A stretch of 64,000 bases of DNA, taken from a bacterium (lineage in GTDB: Bacteria > Desulfobacterota > Binatia > HRBIN30 > CADEER01). Numbering within the stretch: position 1 is the first letter of the stretch; the number at the start of each line of letters is the position of its first letter. A program made the position numbers and the translations under genes. The notes under the pieces were generated by a model. It was not told the DNA's origin. It searched no databases and saw only the letters and a list, made by a program, of their open reading frames with translations. The DNA is taken from assembly GCA_030430165.1 (NCBI GenBank), contig JAUIGL010000017.1, positions 1 through 64,000 on the forward strand. Reading direction: 5' to 3'. Below are positions 33,235 through 42,493 of this stretch, piece by piece.

Positions 33235-33528
33235 CGCTTGCGTCGCTCCCTCCCGGGTTGCCTCCACGAGCCGCACGGTCGGTTTCTCGCAGATGGGGGA
33301 TCCGCGGCTCCGCCGCCTCGAGTCGAATGACACTCGTACCAGAGCCTTCTCGGTGGTCGAGGTATCGGAATTATTTCGGAGTTCGTTCGGGACATTGGGC
33401 CGCCTGGTCTGGCAACAGGCGGGTGTCCGAGGAGAACCGGGTTGCCGGGGTCGCGTGTGTTGCTTCGCCAGATTGGGTTCCCGTGCCGGCCTACGAGATG
33501 CCGGTTCTCTTCCCTCGTACTGCCGCCG

Positions 33529-34740
33529 ATGCCGAGACTCCCCTGTTCCGCCGAAAAAGGCGGTAGCGACAAACCCTCTTGCGGCGCCTTTACCTCGGCG
33601 CGTCGAGCCGGTCGCGCGACGAGCTCGCGCCGGCCGCGACAGCTCGTCCTCGCGGTATTCGCCGCGGCATTGCTCGCGCTGTCGGGAGAGGATGCCGGTG
33701 CGGCGCCGCCCGGCTACGAGCTGAACGACGGCCACTTCCACCTGACGAATTACGTCCAGGAAGGAACCGACATCCACGACTTTCTCGAGATCATGGGAAC
33801 GCGTGTTTGGCGGGTAGCCCTGTTTGGCATTCCGCTGCAGCAGCAATGGTCGCATCGGGTGTCGGGCGACGTGGCGCCGACGTATTACCTCGATGCCGAT
33901 TCCGATCTCTATTACTACTCGTTCACGGACGCCTACATCGCGACGGAGTACCTTTCGCTCTCGGAGCGCGAGCGCGAGCGGTTCGATCCGATGATCACTG
34001 GATTCAATCCAGCCGACATGTACGCCGCCGACCACATTCGGCGGGTGCTCGAGACGTTCCCCGGGGTGTTCTCCGGTATCGGAGAATTCACGGTCCACAA
34101 GGAGTTCGTCTCCGCCAAGATTGCCGGAGACGTTCCCAGTCTGAGCGACCCGGCGATCGATCGGATCTTCGACTTCGCCGCCGAGGTCGGCCTCGTCGTC
34201 ATCCTCCACAACGACATCCACATGCCGTTCGCGGAACCCAGCGAGGCGCACGTTCAGTTCCACCGCATCAAGCAACTCTTCGCCCGTCATCCGAAGACGG
34301 TGATCATCTGGGCCCACACCGGGCTCGGTCGGGTCATTCAACCGGTCGGCGGACACGTCGCCATGCTCGAGGAAATCCTCGACGACCCGGATCTCGACCA
34401 CGTCCACTTCGACATCTCCTGGAACGAGATGGCGAAGTACGCGGTCAGCAGCCCGGCGGCGGTCGAGCTCACCGCAGGGATGATCGAAGGCCATCCTGAT
34501 CGATTCCTGTTCGGAACCGACGAAGTCGCGCCGCAAAATCAACACTCTTATCTGAAGATCAACGAACTCTATGGTCCGCTCTGGAATGCCTTGACGGCAG
34601 AGACCAAGGCGAAGGTACGCATCGGGAACTACGAGCGATTGTTCGACGAGGCCAACCGCAAGGTGCGCGCCTGGGAGGCCGCTAATGTTCGCCGCGACCC
34701 GAATCGACGCGGTGACACGGAGAAGGAGAAGCTGAGATGA
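33529..34740 (+). CDS. Exported amidohydrolase (amidohydrolase-2/TIM-barrel family)
   Basis: A 403-residue TIM-barrel metallohydrolase of the amidohydrolase-related group. After a long basic N-region, RRPRQLVLAVFAAALLALSG forms a signal sequence with likely cleavage near DAGA-APP, so it is periplasmic. Metal ligands fit: NDGHFHL (HxH), VVILHNDIHMP, IIWAHTGLG and LFGTDEVAP. The substrate is unknown; related proteins include decarboxylases and lactonases as well as amide hydrolases. ATG 33529 was chosen; an in-frame ATG at 33442 gives a less natural N-terminus. Its stop overlaps the glutaminase ATG (ATGA), so the two are co-translated, and it opens the block of exported amino-acid-degrading enzymes. 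Region 33235-33528 shows no gene. Confidence 0.8.
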   Translation: MPRLPCSAEKGGSDKPSCGAFTSARRAGRATSSRRPRQLVLAVFAAALLALSGEDAGAAPPGYELNDGHFHLTNYVQEGTDIHDFLEIMGTRVWRVALFGIPLQQQWSHRVSGDVAPTYYLDADSDLYYYSFTDAYIATEYLSLSERERERFDPMITGFNPADMYAADHIRRVLETFPGVFSGIGEFTVHKEFVSAKIAGDVPSLSDPAIDRIFDFAAEVGLVVILHNDIHMPFAEPSEAHVQFHRIKQLFARHPKTVIIWAHTGLGRVIQPVGGHVAMLEEILDDPDLDHVHFDISWNEMAKYAVSSPAAVELTAGMIEGHPDRFLFGTDEVAPQNQHSYLKINELYGPLWNALTAETKAKVRIGNYERLFDEANRKVRAWEAANVRRDPNRRGDTEKEKLR

Positions 34741-35747
34741 GATCAGTGCGGAGCTGGAGCGCGGCGCTGCTGGTCGCGTTTGCCGCGACCAACTGCGCGG
34801 CGCATGCGGCGGATGAGGCAGCGATCAAGGGAGCGCTGGATGCGGCGTTCGCCAAGTACAAGGACCTGCAGGAAGGCAAGAACGCGGACTATATCCCTGC
34901 CTTGGCCGAGGTCGACCCCAACGTCTATGGGATCGCGCTGATCACCGTCGACGGCGAAGTCTACGTGAAGGGCGACGTCAGCACCGAAGTCTCCATCCAG
35001 TCGATCTCCAAGGTGTTCACGATGGCCAAGGTGATGGAGGAATCCGGTCCCGAGGCGCTGCGCGACAACATGGGGGTCGACGCCACTGGGCAGGTGTTCA
35101 ACTCGATCGTCGCCATCGAGCAGTACAAAGGCGCCGAGATGAACGCCCTGGTCAACGCCGGCGCGATCACCGCGACCAGTATGGTCCAGGGAAAGACCTA
35201 CGACGAGATCTGGGGCAAGATCCTCGGCTACTACCGTGATTTTGCCGGCCGCGATCTGACCGTTCTCGAAGACGTCTACGAGTCGGAGGCGGCCACCAAC
35301 CAGCGCAACCAGGCGATTGCGCACCTGATGTACGCCTACGGCAAGATCGAGGAAGAGCCGGTGCGGGCGACCGACATCTACACCAAACAGTGCTCGGTCG
35401 GCGTCAATGCCAAGGACCTTGCCGTGATGGCTGCAACTCTCGCCAACGGCGGCAAGAACCCGGTGACCGGCAAGAAGGTTCTGTCGAGCGAGCACGTCCC
35501 CGAAGTGCTGGCGGTGATGGCGACGGCCGGTCTCTACGACGACTCCGGAAAGTGGCTGTACCGCACGGGCCTGCCGGCCAAGAGCGGCGTCGGCGGTGGC
35601 ATCATCGCCGTTTCGCCGGGCAAGTTCGGCATCGCCGTGATCTCGCCGCCACTCGACGCGGCCGGCAACAGCGTTCGCGCTCAGAACGCGATCGCCGACA
35701 TCTCGAACGCGATCGGCGGCAATCCCTACGCGGTAACGCCGAAGTAA
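34737..35747 (+). CDS. glsA: Glutaminase with signal peptide (periplasmic)
   Basis: A 336-residue serine-dependent beta-lactamase-like glutaminase (Gln + H2O to Glu + NH3). The catalytic SxxK motif is S89-I-S-K92 in VSIQSISKVF; VYESEAATNQRNQAIAHLMYAYG and the C-terminal GLPAKSGVGGGIIAVSPGKFGIAVISPPLD (words VYESEAATNQRNQAIAHL, KSGVGGGIIAVSPGKFGIAV) are family hallmarks. Cytosolic GlsA/GlsB proteins of E. coli are about 308 residues; the extra N-terminus here is a signal peptide (SWSAALLVAFAATNCAAHA, cleavage before ADE), so it should work in the periplasm. It overlaps the amidohydrolase gene upstream by 4 bp and is followed 36 bp later by a DcaP-like porin gene. Confidence 0.93.
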   Translation: MRSVRSWSAALLVAFAATNCAAHAADEAAIKGALDAAFAKYKDLQEGKNADYIPALAEVDPNVYGIALITVDGEVYVKGDVSTEVSIQSISKVFTMAKVMEESGPEALRDNMGVDATGQVFNSIVAIEQYKGAEMNALVNAGAITATSMVQGKTYDEIWGKILGYYRDFAGRDLTVLEDVYESEAATNQRNQAIAHLMYAYGKIEEEPVRATDIYTKQCSVGVNAKDLAVMAATLANGGKNPVTGKKVLSSEHVPEVLAVMATAGLYDDSGKWLYRTGLPAKSGVGGGIIAVSPGKFGIAVISPPLDAAGNSVRAQNAIADISNAIGGNPYAVTPK

Positions 35748-35782
35748 CGGTTGACGCGAAACCATATGGAGAGGGGTGGGGT

Positions 35783-37258
35783 ATGAAGGACGGATTGATT
35801 GGGGTCGGCCTATTTTGCGTCGCTATCGCGGTAGGCCTGGGCCCTGCGCGAGCGCAGCAGGCGTCGCAGGCGGAAATCGACGAGCTCAAGCGGGCGCTGG
35901 ACCAGCAGGAGGAGACGGTGCGCGCCCTCCGCGATCGCATCAATGCTCTCGAGGCGAATGAGGCGGAACCCGCTCCGGCTGCGGCGCAGGTGGAGCCGGC
36001 GGCGGCACCGCCAGCGGCCGCCGATTCGAGCGCGCCACCGTCGCCGATCGAAGAGGCGGAGGCGCGGATGCGCGAGGTTCGCGCGCGGAGAGCTCGGGTC
36101 CGCTACCACGACAATTTCGACGACAAGCAGGAGGCGGCGGCGCGTCCGGGTGACTACACTCTCGACCCCGATTTCCGCGGCTTCATCCCGATTCCCAACA
36201 CCGCGTTCATGGTCAAGTTCAACCCGCGGCCGCGTGTCGACATGACCCTGGACGATGGCAACAACGGCAGCGAGATGCGCTTCGTGCCCGGTCTGATTCC
36301 GGTCGAGAACCAGGGCAGCGGGGCGCGTTTCAACGTCAACGGCAACGGCAGCCAGTTGCGGGTCGACATGCAGGCGCCGGACCTCCCCGGCAACCTCCGA
36401 TTCTACTACCAGAACGACTTCTTCGGTTCCGACGACAAGAACTTCAGCTACCGGCTGCAGCACTTCTACGGGCAGTTCTACGGGGTCGTGGCCGGCTTCA
36501 CCTACGGCGTCTTCGAGGACCCCGACGCCTGGCCCGATACCGTCGACTACGAGGGGCCCAACTCGGTGATCTTCGCGCGTCGGCCGGTGGCGCAGTACAA
36601 GACCAACTTCTTCGAGGACTGGCAGCTCACCCTGGCGGTCGAGGATCCCGACATCTTCCTCGACACCACCGGGGATCCCGACGCCAGCCGGCGCACCGTC
36701 ATGCCTGACGTTGGTTTCAACGTCCGCTGGTTACCCGGCGACCTCGGCCACGTGCAGTTCAGTACCATCTTCCGAACCCTCGCCATCGACGGTGGAGACG
36801 CAGTCGGTAGCGACGAGACCTTTGCCTGGGGCACCAACATCGCCGGTTCGCTCAACGTGACCGACGCCGATACCCTGATGTTTTGGTTCGTCTACGGCGA
36901 GGGCATCGGCGGCATGGGCAACGACACCAGCTTCCACAACACCGACGGTGCCTTCAACGCCGACGGCAACCTGGTCGCCCTCGACTACTTCAGCTCGATG
37001 GTGGCATTCACTCACCGCTGGACCCCGCGCTGGCGGTCGACCGCCACCTACGGTTTCGTCAACCTCCAGAACGCGGCGATGCAGGAAGCCACCGCGTACG
37101 ACCAGACCCACTACGCCAGCGTCAACCTCATCTACCAGCTGTTCAAGCGCATGAGCATCGGCGTCGAAGGCCTGTACGGCGTCAACAAGGTCAAGAGCGG
37201 CGACGAAGAGGACGCGTTTCGGCTACAGCTCGGCCTGTTCTACTCGCTGTTCGACTGA
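35783..37258 (+). CDS. DcaP-like trimeric outer-membrane porin
   Basis: A 491-residue porin. A signal peptide (GVGLFCVAIAVGLGPARA-QQ) precedes a coiled coil (ASQAEIDELKRALDQQEETV, residues about 27-60) and an Ala/Pro linker, then a barrel of about 16 strands from residue 120 (DPDFRGFIPIPNTAFMVKFN, FRFYYQND-type words such as GNLRFYYQNDFF, YRLQHFYGQFYG). This layout matches the DcaP family of Acinetobacter, which takes up dicarboxylates and other negatively charged compounds. GGAGAGGGGTGGGGT precedes the ATG. Placement between glutaminase and aspartase genes suggests uptake of acidic amino acids or C4-dicarboxylates. Confidence 0.85.
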   Translation: MKDGLIGVGLFCVAIAVGLGPARAQQASQAEIDELKRALDQQEETVRALRDRINALEANEAEPAPAAAQVEPAAAPPAAADSSAPPSPIEEAEARMREVRARRARVRYHDNFDDKQEAAARPGDYTLDPDFRGFIPIPNTAFMVKFNPRPRVDMTLDDGNNGSEMRFVPGLIPVENQGSGARFNVNGNGSQLRVDMQAPDLPGNLRFYYQNDFFGSDDKNFSYRLQHFYGQFYGVVAGFTYGVFEDPDAWPDTVDYEGPNSVIFARRPVAQYKTNFFEDWQLTLAVEDPDIFLDTTGDPDASRRTVMPDVGFNVRWLPGDLGHVQFSTIFRTLAIDGGDAVGSDETFAWGTNIAGSLNVTDADTLMFWFVYGEGIGGMGNDTSFHNTDGAFNADGNLVALDYFSSMVAFTHRWTPRWRSTATYGFVNLQNAAMQEATAYDQTHYASVNLIYQLFKRMSIGVEGLYGVNKVKSGDEEDAFRLQLGLFYSLFD

Positions 37259-37263
37259 TCCGG

Positions 37264-37298
37264 GAAGGCAGGGCGCTGTCTTGATGCGCCCTGCCTTC
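37264..37298 (+). terminator. Strong hairpin after the DcaP-like porin gene
   Basis: A perfect 13-bp stem, GAAGGCAGGGCGC with GCGCCCTGCCTTC, and a 9-nt loop TGTCTTGAT begins 5 bp after the porin stop. There is no T-run after it (GGTACCG follows), so it is more likely an mRNA-stabilising or Rho-assisted 3' hairpin than a classical intrinsic terminator. It separates two porin genes on the same strand. Confidence 0.65.
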
Positions 37299-37357
37299 GG
37301 TACCGCGCCGACACACGCCGTCGAACGGCCGCCCGAACCGCCCATTGTACAAGAAAT

Positions 37358-38908
37358 ATGTCGTCTTCTGCGGACCGGTTGTCCTTCGTCCTGGCGATTC
37401 TCGGCCTGACCGCTGCCCTGTGTCCGGCCATTCGCGCCGAGTCGATCTCCCAGGCGGAGGTCCTCGAGCGCCTCGACCAACTCGAGAAGAAGGTCGAGGC
37501 GCGCGACGCTCGCATCGAGCAGCTCGAGGCCGAGATCGAACGACTCAAGAACGACCGCGTCGAGCCCGGCATGGTGGCAACCCCGGTCACTCCGACCGGC
37601 GAAATCATCCAAGCGGCTCCAGCGCCGGCGACTTCGCTCGAGACCCCCGCTCCCGAGCAGGTCGCCGCAGCGCAAGAACCCGCCGCGGAGGAGGAGTACG
37701 AGGAGGACAGGTACTGGGAGACCTGGGGACATCTCGACCCGGGCAAGGGGTTCCTGGTCGGCCGCAACAGTCTCGGCGAGCTGCGAATCAGCGCTTATGC
37801 GATGGTTCGCTATCTCAACCAGTGGGATGACGATGGCGTGTTCACCGACCATCTCGGGCGCGAGCATCCGGTGGACCAGCGGCAGGACATCTACGCGCAC
37901 CGCGCGATCGTCTATCTGCACGGCTGGGCGGGCACGCCGCGGCTCACCTACCAGATCATCTTCTGGACGGTGAACACCACCGATCAGGACGCGCTGTTCG
38001 GCAACATCGGCTACCGTTTCCACAAGGCATTCAATCTCTACGCCGGTATCAACGGTAATCCCGGCACGCGTTCGCTTCTCGGCTCGCATCCGTACTGGCT
38101 GGGGCACGATCGCGTGATGGCCGACGAGTTCTTCCGGCCCTTCTTCACCCAGGGCGTCTGGGCCAACGGCGAGGTCCTCCCCGGCTTGTGGTACAACGCC
38201 TCGATCGGTAACTCGTCGAGCATTCTCGGCGTCACCGCGGTCGAGCTCGACCGAGAGCTCACCTACGGTGGCTCGGTTTGGTGGATGCCGACGACCCGCG
38301 AATTCGGTCCGCGCGGTGCTTACGGCGACTGGGAATGGCACGAGAAGCTGGCGACCCGTTTCGGCGTTTCGACGGTCTACAGCCCGGAGGAGCGTTACGA
38401 TCCGATCGGCTCGCCTTCTGGGAACACGTCGATCAAGCTGGCGGACAGCTTGAACTTGTTCGACGTCGGCGCGCTCGCCGACGGTGTCACGGTGACCGAT
38501 GCGGACTACTACATCCTGTCTGCGGATGCCGGCCTCAAGTACAAGGGCATCTTCCTACAGACCGAGTACTACCATCGCTGGCTCAACGACTTCAAAGCCG
38601 ATGGCTTCGTCCCGCTCAATCAGATCGAAGACCAGGGGTTCTACGTCCAGGCGGCGTTTTTCCCGTGGCGCAAGAAGGTCGAGCTCTATACCGCAACCTC
38701 GCAGATATTCGGCGACCGCGAGGAGGGATTCGGGCACAGCGCCGAGTACCTCGCCGGGGTCAACTACTACGTTGCCGATTCTCGGCATCACCGCATCAAC
38801 GTCCAATACATCTACGTGGAGGGATCGCCGGTCGGCAGCACCTTCGGCTACTACACAGCCGGTCAGACCGGGTCGACGGTCTCGGTCGCGGCGTCGATCT
38901 TCTTCTGA
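37358..38908 (+). CDS. Outer-membrane porin with N-terminal coiled coil
   Basis: A 516-residue outer-membrane protein: signal peptide (SFVLAILGLTAALCPAIRA-ES), a heptad-like coiled coil (AEVLERLDQLEKKVEARDAR and IEQLEAEIERLKND, residues about 33-68), a Pro/Ala/Glu linker, and a barrel from residue 125 with many aromatic strands (FLVGRNSLGELRISAYAMVR, RLTYQIIFWTVN, GIFLQTEYYHRWL) ending in a terminal Phe (SVAASIFF). The same plan as the upstream DcaP-like porin indicates a relative, though sequence words differ; the barrel also resembles OprP/OprO-type porins. Solute unknown; the neighbourhood suggests amino acids or dicarboxylates. Confidence 0.82.
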   Translation: MSSSADRLSFVLAILGLTAALCPAIRAESISQAEVLERLDQLEKKVEARDARIEQLEAEIERLKNDRVEPGMVATPVTPTGEIIQAAPAPATSLETPAPEQVAAAQEPAAEEEYEEDRYWETWGHLDPGKGFLVGRNSLGELRISAYAMVRYLNQWDDDGVFTDHLGREHPVDQRQDIYAHRAIVYLHGWAGTPRLTYQIIFWTVNTTDQDALFGNIGYRFHKAFNLYAGINGNPGTRSLLGSHPYWLGHDRVMADEFFRPFFTQGVWANGEVLPGLWYNASIGNSSSILGVTAVELDRELTYGGSVWWMPTTREFGPRGAYGDWEWHEKLATRFGVSTVYSPEERYDPIGSPSGNTSIKLADSLNLFDVGALADGVTVTDADYYILSADAGLKYKGIFLQTEYYHRWLNDFKADGFVPLNQIEDQGFYVQAAFFPWRKKVELYTATSQIFGDREEGFGHSAEYLAGVNYYVADSRHHRINVQYIYVEGSPVGSTFGYYTAGQTGSTVSVAASIFF

Positions 38909-38983
38909 GGCGGGCTCGCGATGTTGCACGGTGAGAAACGGCACGGTCTGATCAACCACCCCCGTGGCCCCGGCTTCCCGGGT

Positions 38984-39643
38984 TCAGTCGCGCGCGGAGA
39001 AAATGAGGAAGAATTGGCGGTCGAGACGACCGGGCGCGCGTTCCAGGCGATAGCCGGCGGCCCGCATCTCCCTGGCGACCTGGTTGGCGTCGGCGGCTTG
39101 CCCGAGCTCGGTGAACAGCTTGCCTTGACGGAACTCGATGATGGCAACCCGCCCGTTCGCTGCAAGCGCCTGGCGCAAGCGCGCGAAGTAACTCGGGCGA
39201 CGCTCGATGCGATGGTAGGAATCGCAGAAGAATGCCAGGTCGACCGCGGCGTCCGGCAGCTTCGGATCGTCCGGCGCGGCGAGAACCGTGCGCACCTGCG
39301 GCAACTCCTCGTCGCGCGCCATCTCTGCGACGTAGGCGATCATGTCGGGGTCGATGTCGACCGCGTAGACGATTCCAGTCTCGCCGGTCGCTCGTGCCAG
39401 GTGACGGGTGAAATAGCCGCCACCGGCGCCGATGTCGGCGATCGTTTCGCCCGGCTGGATCCCGAGCTCGGCGATGACGAGCTGCGGTCGCTGCCACTGG
39501 TCGCGGTCGATGCCTTCGTAGAGAAATCGCCTGAAGCCGGCGCAGGACCAGAGACACGTTGCCAGCAGCGCGACGCAGGCCAAGAAACGGCGCCTGCGTC
39601 CACTGCGGCGAGCGGCGGCCGAACGATTGGTTGCGGCGGTCAT
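38984..39643 (-). CDS. Exported class I SAM-dependent methyltransferase-like protein
   Basis: A 219-residue Rossmann-fold methyltransferase: motif I IADIGAGGGYFTRHLA (about residues 68-83), acidic motif II YAVDIDPDMI, motif IV region DLAFFCDSYHRIE, and a post-motif VAIIEFRQG. Such cores are cytosolic, yet residues 16-36 (RRRRFLACVALLATCLWSCAG) make a signal peptide with a lipobox-like LWSC, predicting an envelope location where SAM is absent. Homologues with the same signal occur in environmental genomes, so this is probably not an artefact. It stands alone on the minus strand, splitting the porin gene from the aspartase gene, and is divergent from aspartase with about 200 bp between. Confidence 0.8.
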   Translation of the reverse strand: MTAATNRSAAARRSGRRRRFLACVALLATCLWSCAGFRRFLYEGIDRDQWQRPQLVIAELGIQPGETIADIGAGGGYFTRHLARATGETGIVYAVDIDPDMIAYVAEMARDEELPQVRTVLAAPDDPKLPDAAVDLAFFCDSYHRIERRPSYFARLRQALAANGRVAIIEFRQGKLFTELGQAADANQVAREMRAAGYRLERAPGRLDRQFFLIFSARD

Positions 39644-39849
39644 GGCATCACGGACTTGCAGGCGACGGATTCCCTGCGCGCCAGAAGCAATAGAGGCTCC
39701 GGGCGCGCTTCCCGTGGCATAGCACGCGCCTCGTGGAGCATCGATGGAAGGCGCGTCCGGGAGCCGCTTGGTCTCGGATCACTCGGTGGGTTGTACTCGG
39801 TGGGCTCGGAACGCGCCGACCGGAAGAAATCGAACTACAGGAGGTACGA

Positions 39850-41346
39850 ATGACACGTCGGTTCCGCCAGACCCTGCGCCTCGCCATCGTCGCGACGCTC
39901 GCTAGCGCCAGCGTCGCGCCAGTCGGGGCCCAGAGCACCCGTACCGAGCACGACTTGCTCGGTGAGAAGGAGATCCCCGCGGACGCCTACTACGGCGTTC
40001 AGACGGCGCGTGCGCTCGAGAACTTCCAGCTCTCCGGGATCCAGATCAACCACTATCCCGGTTTCGTGGAGGCTTGGGCGATCGTCAAGCTGGCGGCGGC
40101 GCGCGCCAACACCGACGTCGGGGCGATGGAGCCCGAGACCCTCGGCGCGATCGAAAAAGCCGCGCAGGCCGTGCTCGACGGCAAATACCACGACCAATTC
40201 GTCGTCGACTGGTATCAAGGAGGCGCCGGGACCTCGACCAACATGAACGCCAACGAGGTTCTCGCCAACGTCGCCCTCGAGCTGACCGGCCACGCCAAGG
40301 GCGAGTACGACATCGTCGAACCGCACGACGATCTCAACATGTCGCAGTCGACCAACGACTCCTACCCGACCGCGCTCAAGGTGGCCTTCCTCCTTCGCAA
40401 CGACAAGCTGGTCGAAGAGCTGCAGAAACTCGTGGCCTCCTTCCGAGCCAAGGGCGACGCCTTTCTCATGCTGGTCAAGATGGGGCGCACGGAAATGCAG
40501 GATGCCGTTCCGATGACCGTCGGCCAGGAGTTCCACGCTTTTGCAGCGTCGCTCGAAACCGAGATTCAGGTGCTGCGCGACGCCGAACGCTACCTCTATC
40601 CGGTCAACATGGGGGCGACTGCGATCGGCACCGGAATCAACGTCCCCGAGGGATACGCCGAGAAGTGCGCCGCTCATCTCGCTGAGCTCACCGGCAAGCC
40701 GATCGTCCCGGCCAGCGACATGATCGCGGCGACCTGGGACCAGCAGGCTTTCGTCGCCTACTCGTCGGCCCTCAAGAGCGTTGCGATCAAGATCTCGAAG
40801 ATCGCCGGCGACCTGATCCTGCTCACCTCCGGCCCCCGTGCCGGGCTCGCCGAGATCAATCTGCCGGCGCTGCAGCCGGGGTCGTCGATCATGCCCGGCA
40901 AGGTCAACCCGGTGGTGCCGGAGGTGATGAACGTCATCGCCTTTCGCGTGATGGGCAACGACTACGCCGTCACCCTGGCCGCCCATTCCGGGCAGCTGCA
41001 GCTCAACGCATATGAGCCGCTGGCTGGAGTGGCCACCATGGAATCGCAGAGTCTGCTCTACCGGGGCTCGATCCTCTTCCGCTCCAAGTGTGTCGACGGC
41101 ATCACCGTGAACGAGAAGGTACTCGAGCGCTACATGGCCACGACGATCGGCATCGTCACCGCTCTCAACCCGGTGCTCGGCTATGAGACGGCTACCGAGC
41201 TCGCCGCAGAAGCGCAGAGCAGCGGCAAGGGCATCCTCGAGGTCATCCGCGAGAGAAAGGCTCTGACGGAGGAGCAGATCGCCGATCTGCTCGACCCGAT
41301 GAAGCTCACCAATCTCGATCCTGCCCAGTACCGGAAGAACAAGTGA
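39850..41346 (+). CDS. aspA: Aspartate ammonia-lyase (aspartase) with N-terminal signal peptide
   Basis: A 498-residue fumarase/aspartase-superfamily enzyme (Asp to fumarate + NH3). The core starts with TRTEHDLLGEKEIPADAYYGVQTARALENF (words EHDLLGEKEIPADAYYGVQT), typical of aspartases rather than fumarases. Signature GSSIMPGKVNPV is at 344-355 with the catalytic Ser, and GGAGTSTNMNANEVLANVAL plus PHDDLNMSQSTNDSYPTA supply the other conserved regions. Before the core lies MTRRFRQTLRLAIVATLASA with cleavage site PVGA-QS (about residue 27): an n-region with RR, a hydrophobic stretch and an AxA-like site, absent from cytosolic aspartases (about 470 residues). AGGAGGT(A)CGA stands before ATG 39850, supporting this start. 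It is followed 26 bp later by the asparaginase gene. Confidence 0.93.
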   Translation: MTRRFRQTLRLAIVATLASASVAPVGAQSTRTEHDLLGEKEIPADAYYGVQTARALENFQLSGIQINHYPGFVEAWAIVKLAAARANTDVGAMEPETLGAIEKAAQAVLDGKYHDQFVVDWYQGGAGTSTNMNANEVLANVALELTGHAKGEYDIVEPHDDLNMSQSTNDSYPTALKVAFLLRNDKLVEELQKLVASFRAKGDAFLMLVKMGRTEMQDAVPMTVGQEFHAFAASLETEIQVLRDAERYLYPVNMGATAIGTGINVPEGYAEKCAAHLAELTGKPIVPASDMIAATWDQQAFVAYSSALKSVAIKISKIAGDLILLTSGPRAGLAEINLPALQPGSSIMPGKVNPVVPEVMNVIAFRVMGNDYAVTLAAHSGQLQLNAYEPLAGVATMESQSLLYRGSILFRSKCVDGITVNEKVLERYMATTIGIVTALNPVLGYETATELAAEAQSSGKGILEVIRERKALTEEQIADLLDPMKLTNLDPAQYRKNK

Positions 41347-41372
41347 CGAATCAGACAGAGGGAGAGGCTTTC

Positions 41373-42434
41373 ATGAAACGAACGTATCGATGCGCAATTC
41401 TCCTCGCGGCAGCGGTTCTCTTCGGGGCGACCGCGTACGCGGAGAAGCCCAAGGTCGTGATTCTGGCCACCGGCGGTACCATCGCCGGCGCCGCCCTCGA
41501 GCCGACCGATCCCGGATACAAATCGGGGGCGGTGGGCGTCGACGTTTTGATCGACGCGGTGCCGCAGTTGGAAGAGATCGCCGACGTCTCGGGCGAGCAG
41601 ATCGCCAGCATCGGCAGCCAGGACATGAACGACGAGGTCTGGCTCAAGCTCGCCAAGCGGGTCAACCAACTTTTGGCGTCGGACGACGTCGACGGCATCG
41701 CCATCACGCACGGTACCGACACCCTGGAGGAGACGTCGTACTTTCTCCAGCTGGTTACCAAGAGCGACAAGCCGGTGGTGATGACCGGGTCGATGCGGCC
41801 GTCGACCGCGATGAGCGCCGACGGCCCGCTCAACATCTACAACTGCGTCGCCATCGCGGCCGACCCTGCAGCGCGCGGTCGCGGCGTGCTGGTGCTCATC
41901 GACGACGACATCCACTCGGCGCACGACGTCGTCAAGCGGCACACCACCGACGTGGCGACGTTCACCTCGGGCGAGCCGGGGCTCGTCGGTGTATCGCTCT
42001 TCGGCGAGAACACCTGGTACCGGGCGCCGGCGAAGGTGCACACGGCGAAGAGCGAATTCTCGATTGCTGCCGATCAGAAGGTCCTGCCGCGCGTCGACAT
42101 CATCTACGCGCATGCCAACATGTCGCCGGATCTAATCGCTGCCGCCGCCAAGAACGGAGCGAAGGGGATCGTCATCGCCGGCGTTGGCGATGGCAACATG
42201 ACGGCTCCGGCGTTGGCAGAGGTTGGGCGAGTGGTCGAGCAAGGGGTGGTCGTGGTGCGGTCCTCGCGCACCAATGGAGGCATTACCCGGCGCAACATCG
42301 AGGTCAACGACGACGAGCTCGGGACCGTCGCGTCGATGGATCTGAACCCCGCCAAGGCGCGGGTCCTGCTCCAGCTCGCGCTGTTGAAGACGACGGATGC
42401 AAAGAAGATCCAAGACTACTTCAACCGCTACTGA
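41373..42434 (+). CDS. ansB: Periplasmic L-asparaginase (type II)
   Basis: A 353-residue asparaginase (Asn + H2O to Asp + NH3). The signal peptide is MKRTYRCAILLAAAVLFGAT with cleavage at AYA-EK (residue 23). Nucleophile Thr36 is in ILATGGTIAGA, and the second triad motif THGTDTLEET has Thr115-Asp116. VVMTGSMRPSTAMSADGPLN carries the conserved substrate-loop residues. Length and signal match the high-affinity periplasmic type II enzyme. AGAGGGAGAGGC precedes ATG 41373. It directly follows the aspartase gene and precedes a Dcu-type transporter gene, so Asn can become Asp, then fumarate, in the periplasm. Confidence 0.95.
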   Translation: MKRTYRCAILLAAAVLFGATAYAEKPKVVILATGGTIAGAALEPTDPGYKSGAVGVDVLIDAVPQLEEIADVSGEQIASIGSQDMNDEVWLKLAKRVNQLLASDDVDGIAITHGTDTLEETSYFLQLVTKSDKPVVMTGSMRPSTAMSADGPLNIYNCVAIAADPAARGRGVLVLIDDDIHSAHDVVKRHTTDVATFTSGEPGLVGVSLFGENTWYRAPAKVHTAKSEFSIAADQKVLPRVDIIYAHANMSPDLIAAAAKNGAKGIVIAGVGDGNMTAPALAEVGRVVEQGVVVVRSSRTNGGITRRNIEVNDDELGTVASMDLNPAKARVLLQLALLKTTDAKKIQDYFNRY

Positions 42435-42493
42435 TTCGGGAGCAAGGGGGGGCGCGCGCGAATGGCTTGCAGCAATCGTCATCCGGCAAAGCG

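Noticed and set aside
31900-34545. Minus-strand open frame of about 880 codons spanning phosphofructokinase and amidohydrolase genes.
   Set aside because: It crosses two real genes on the other strand and shows only low-complexity Arg/Glu/Asp/His words, as expected from strong third-position G/C.
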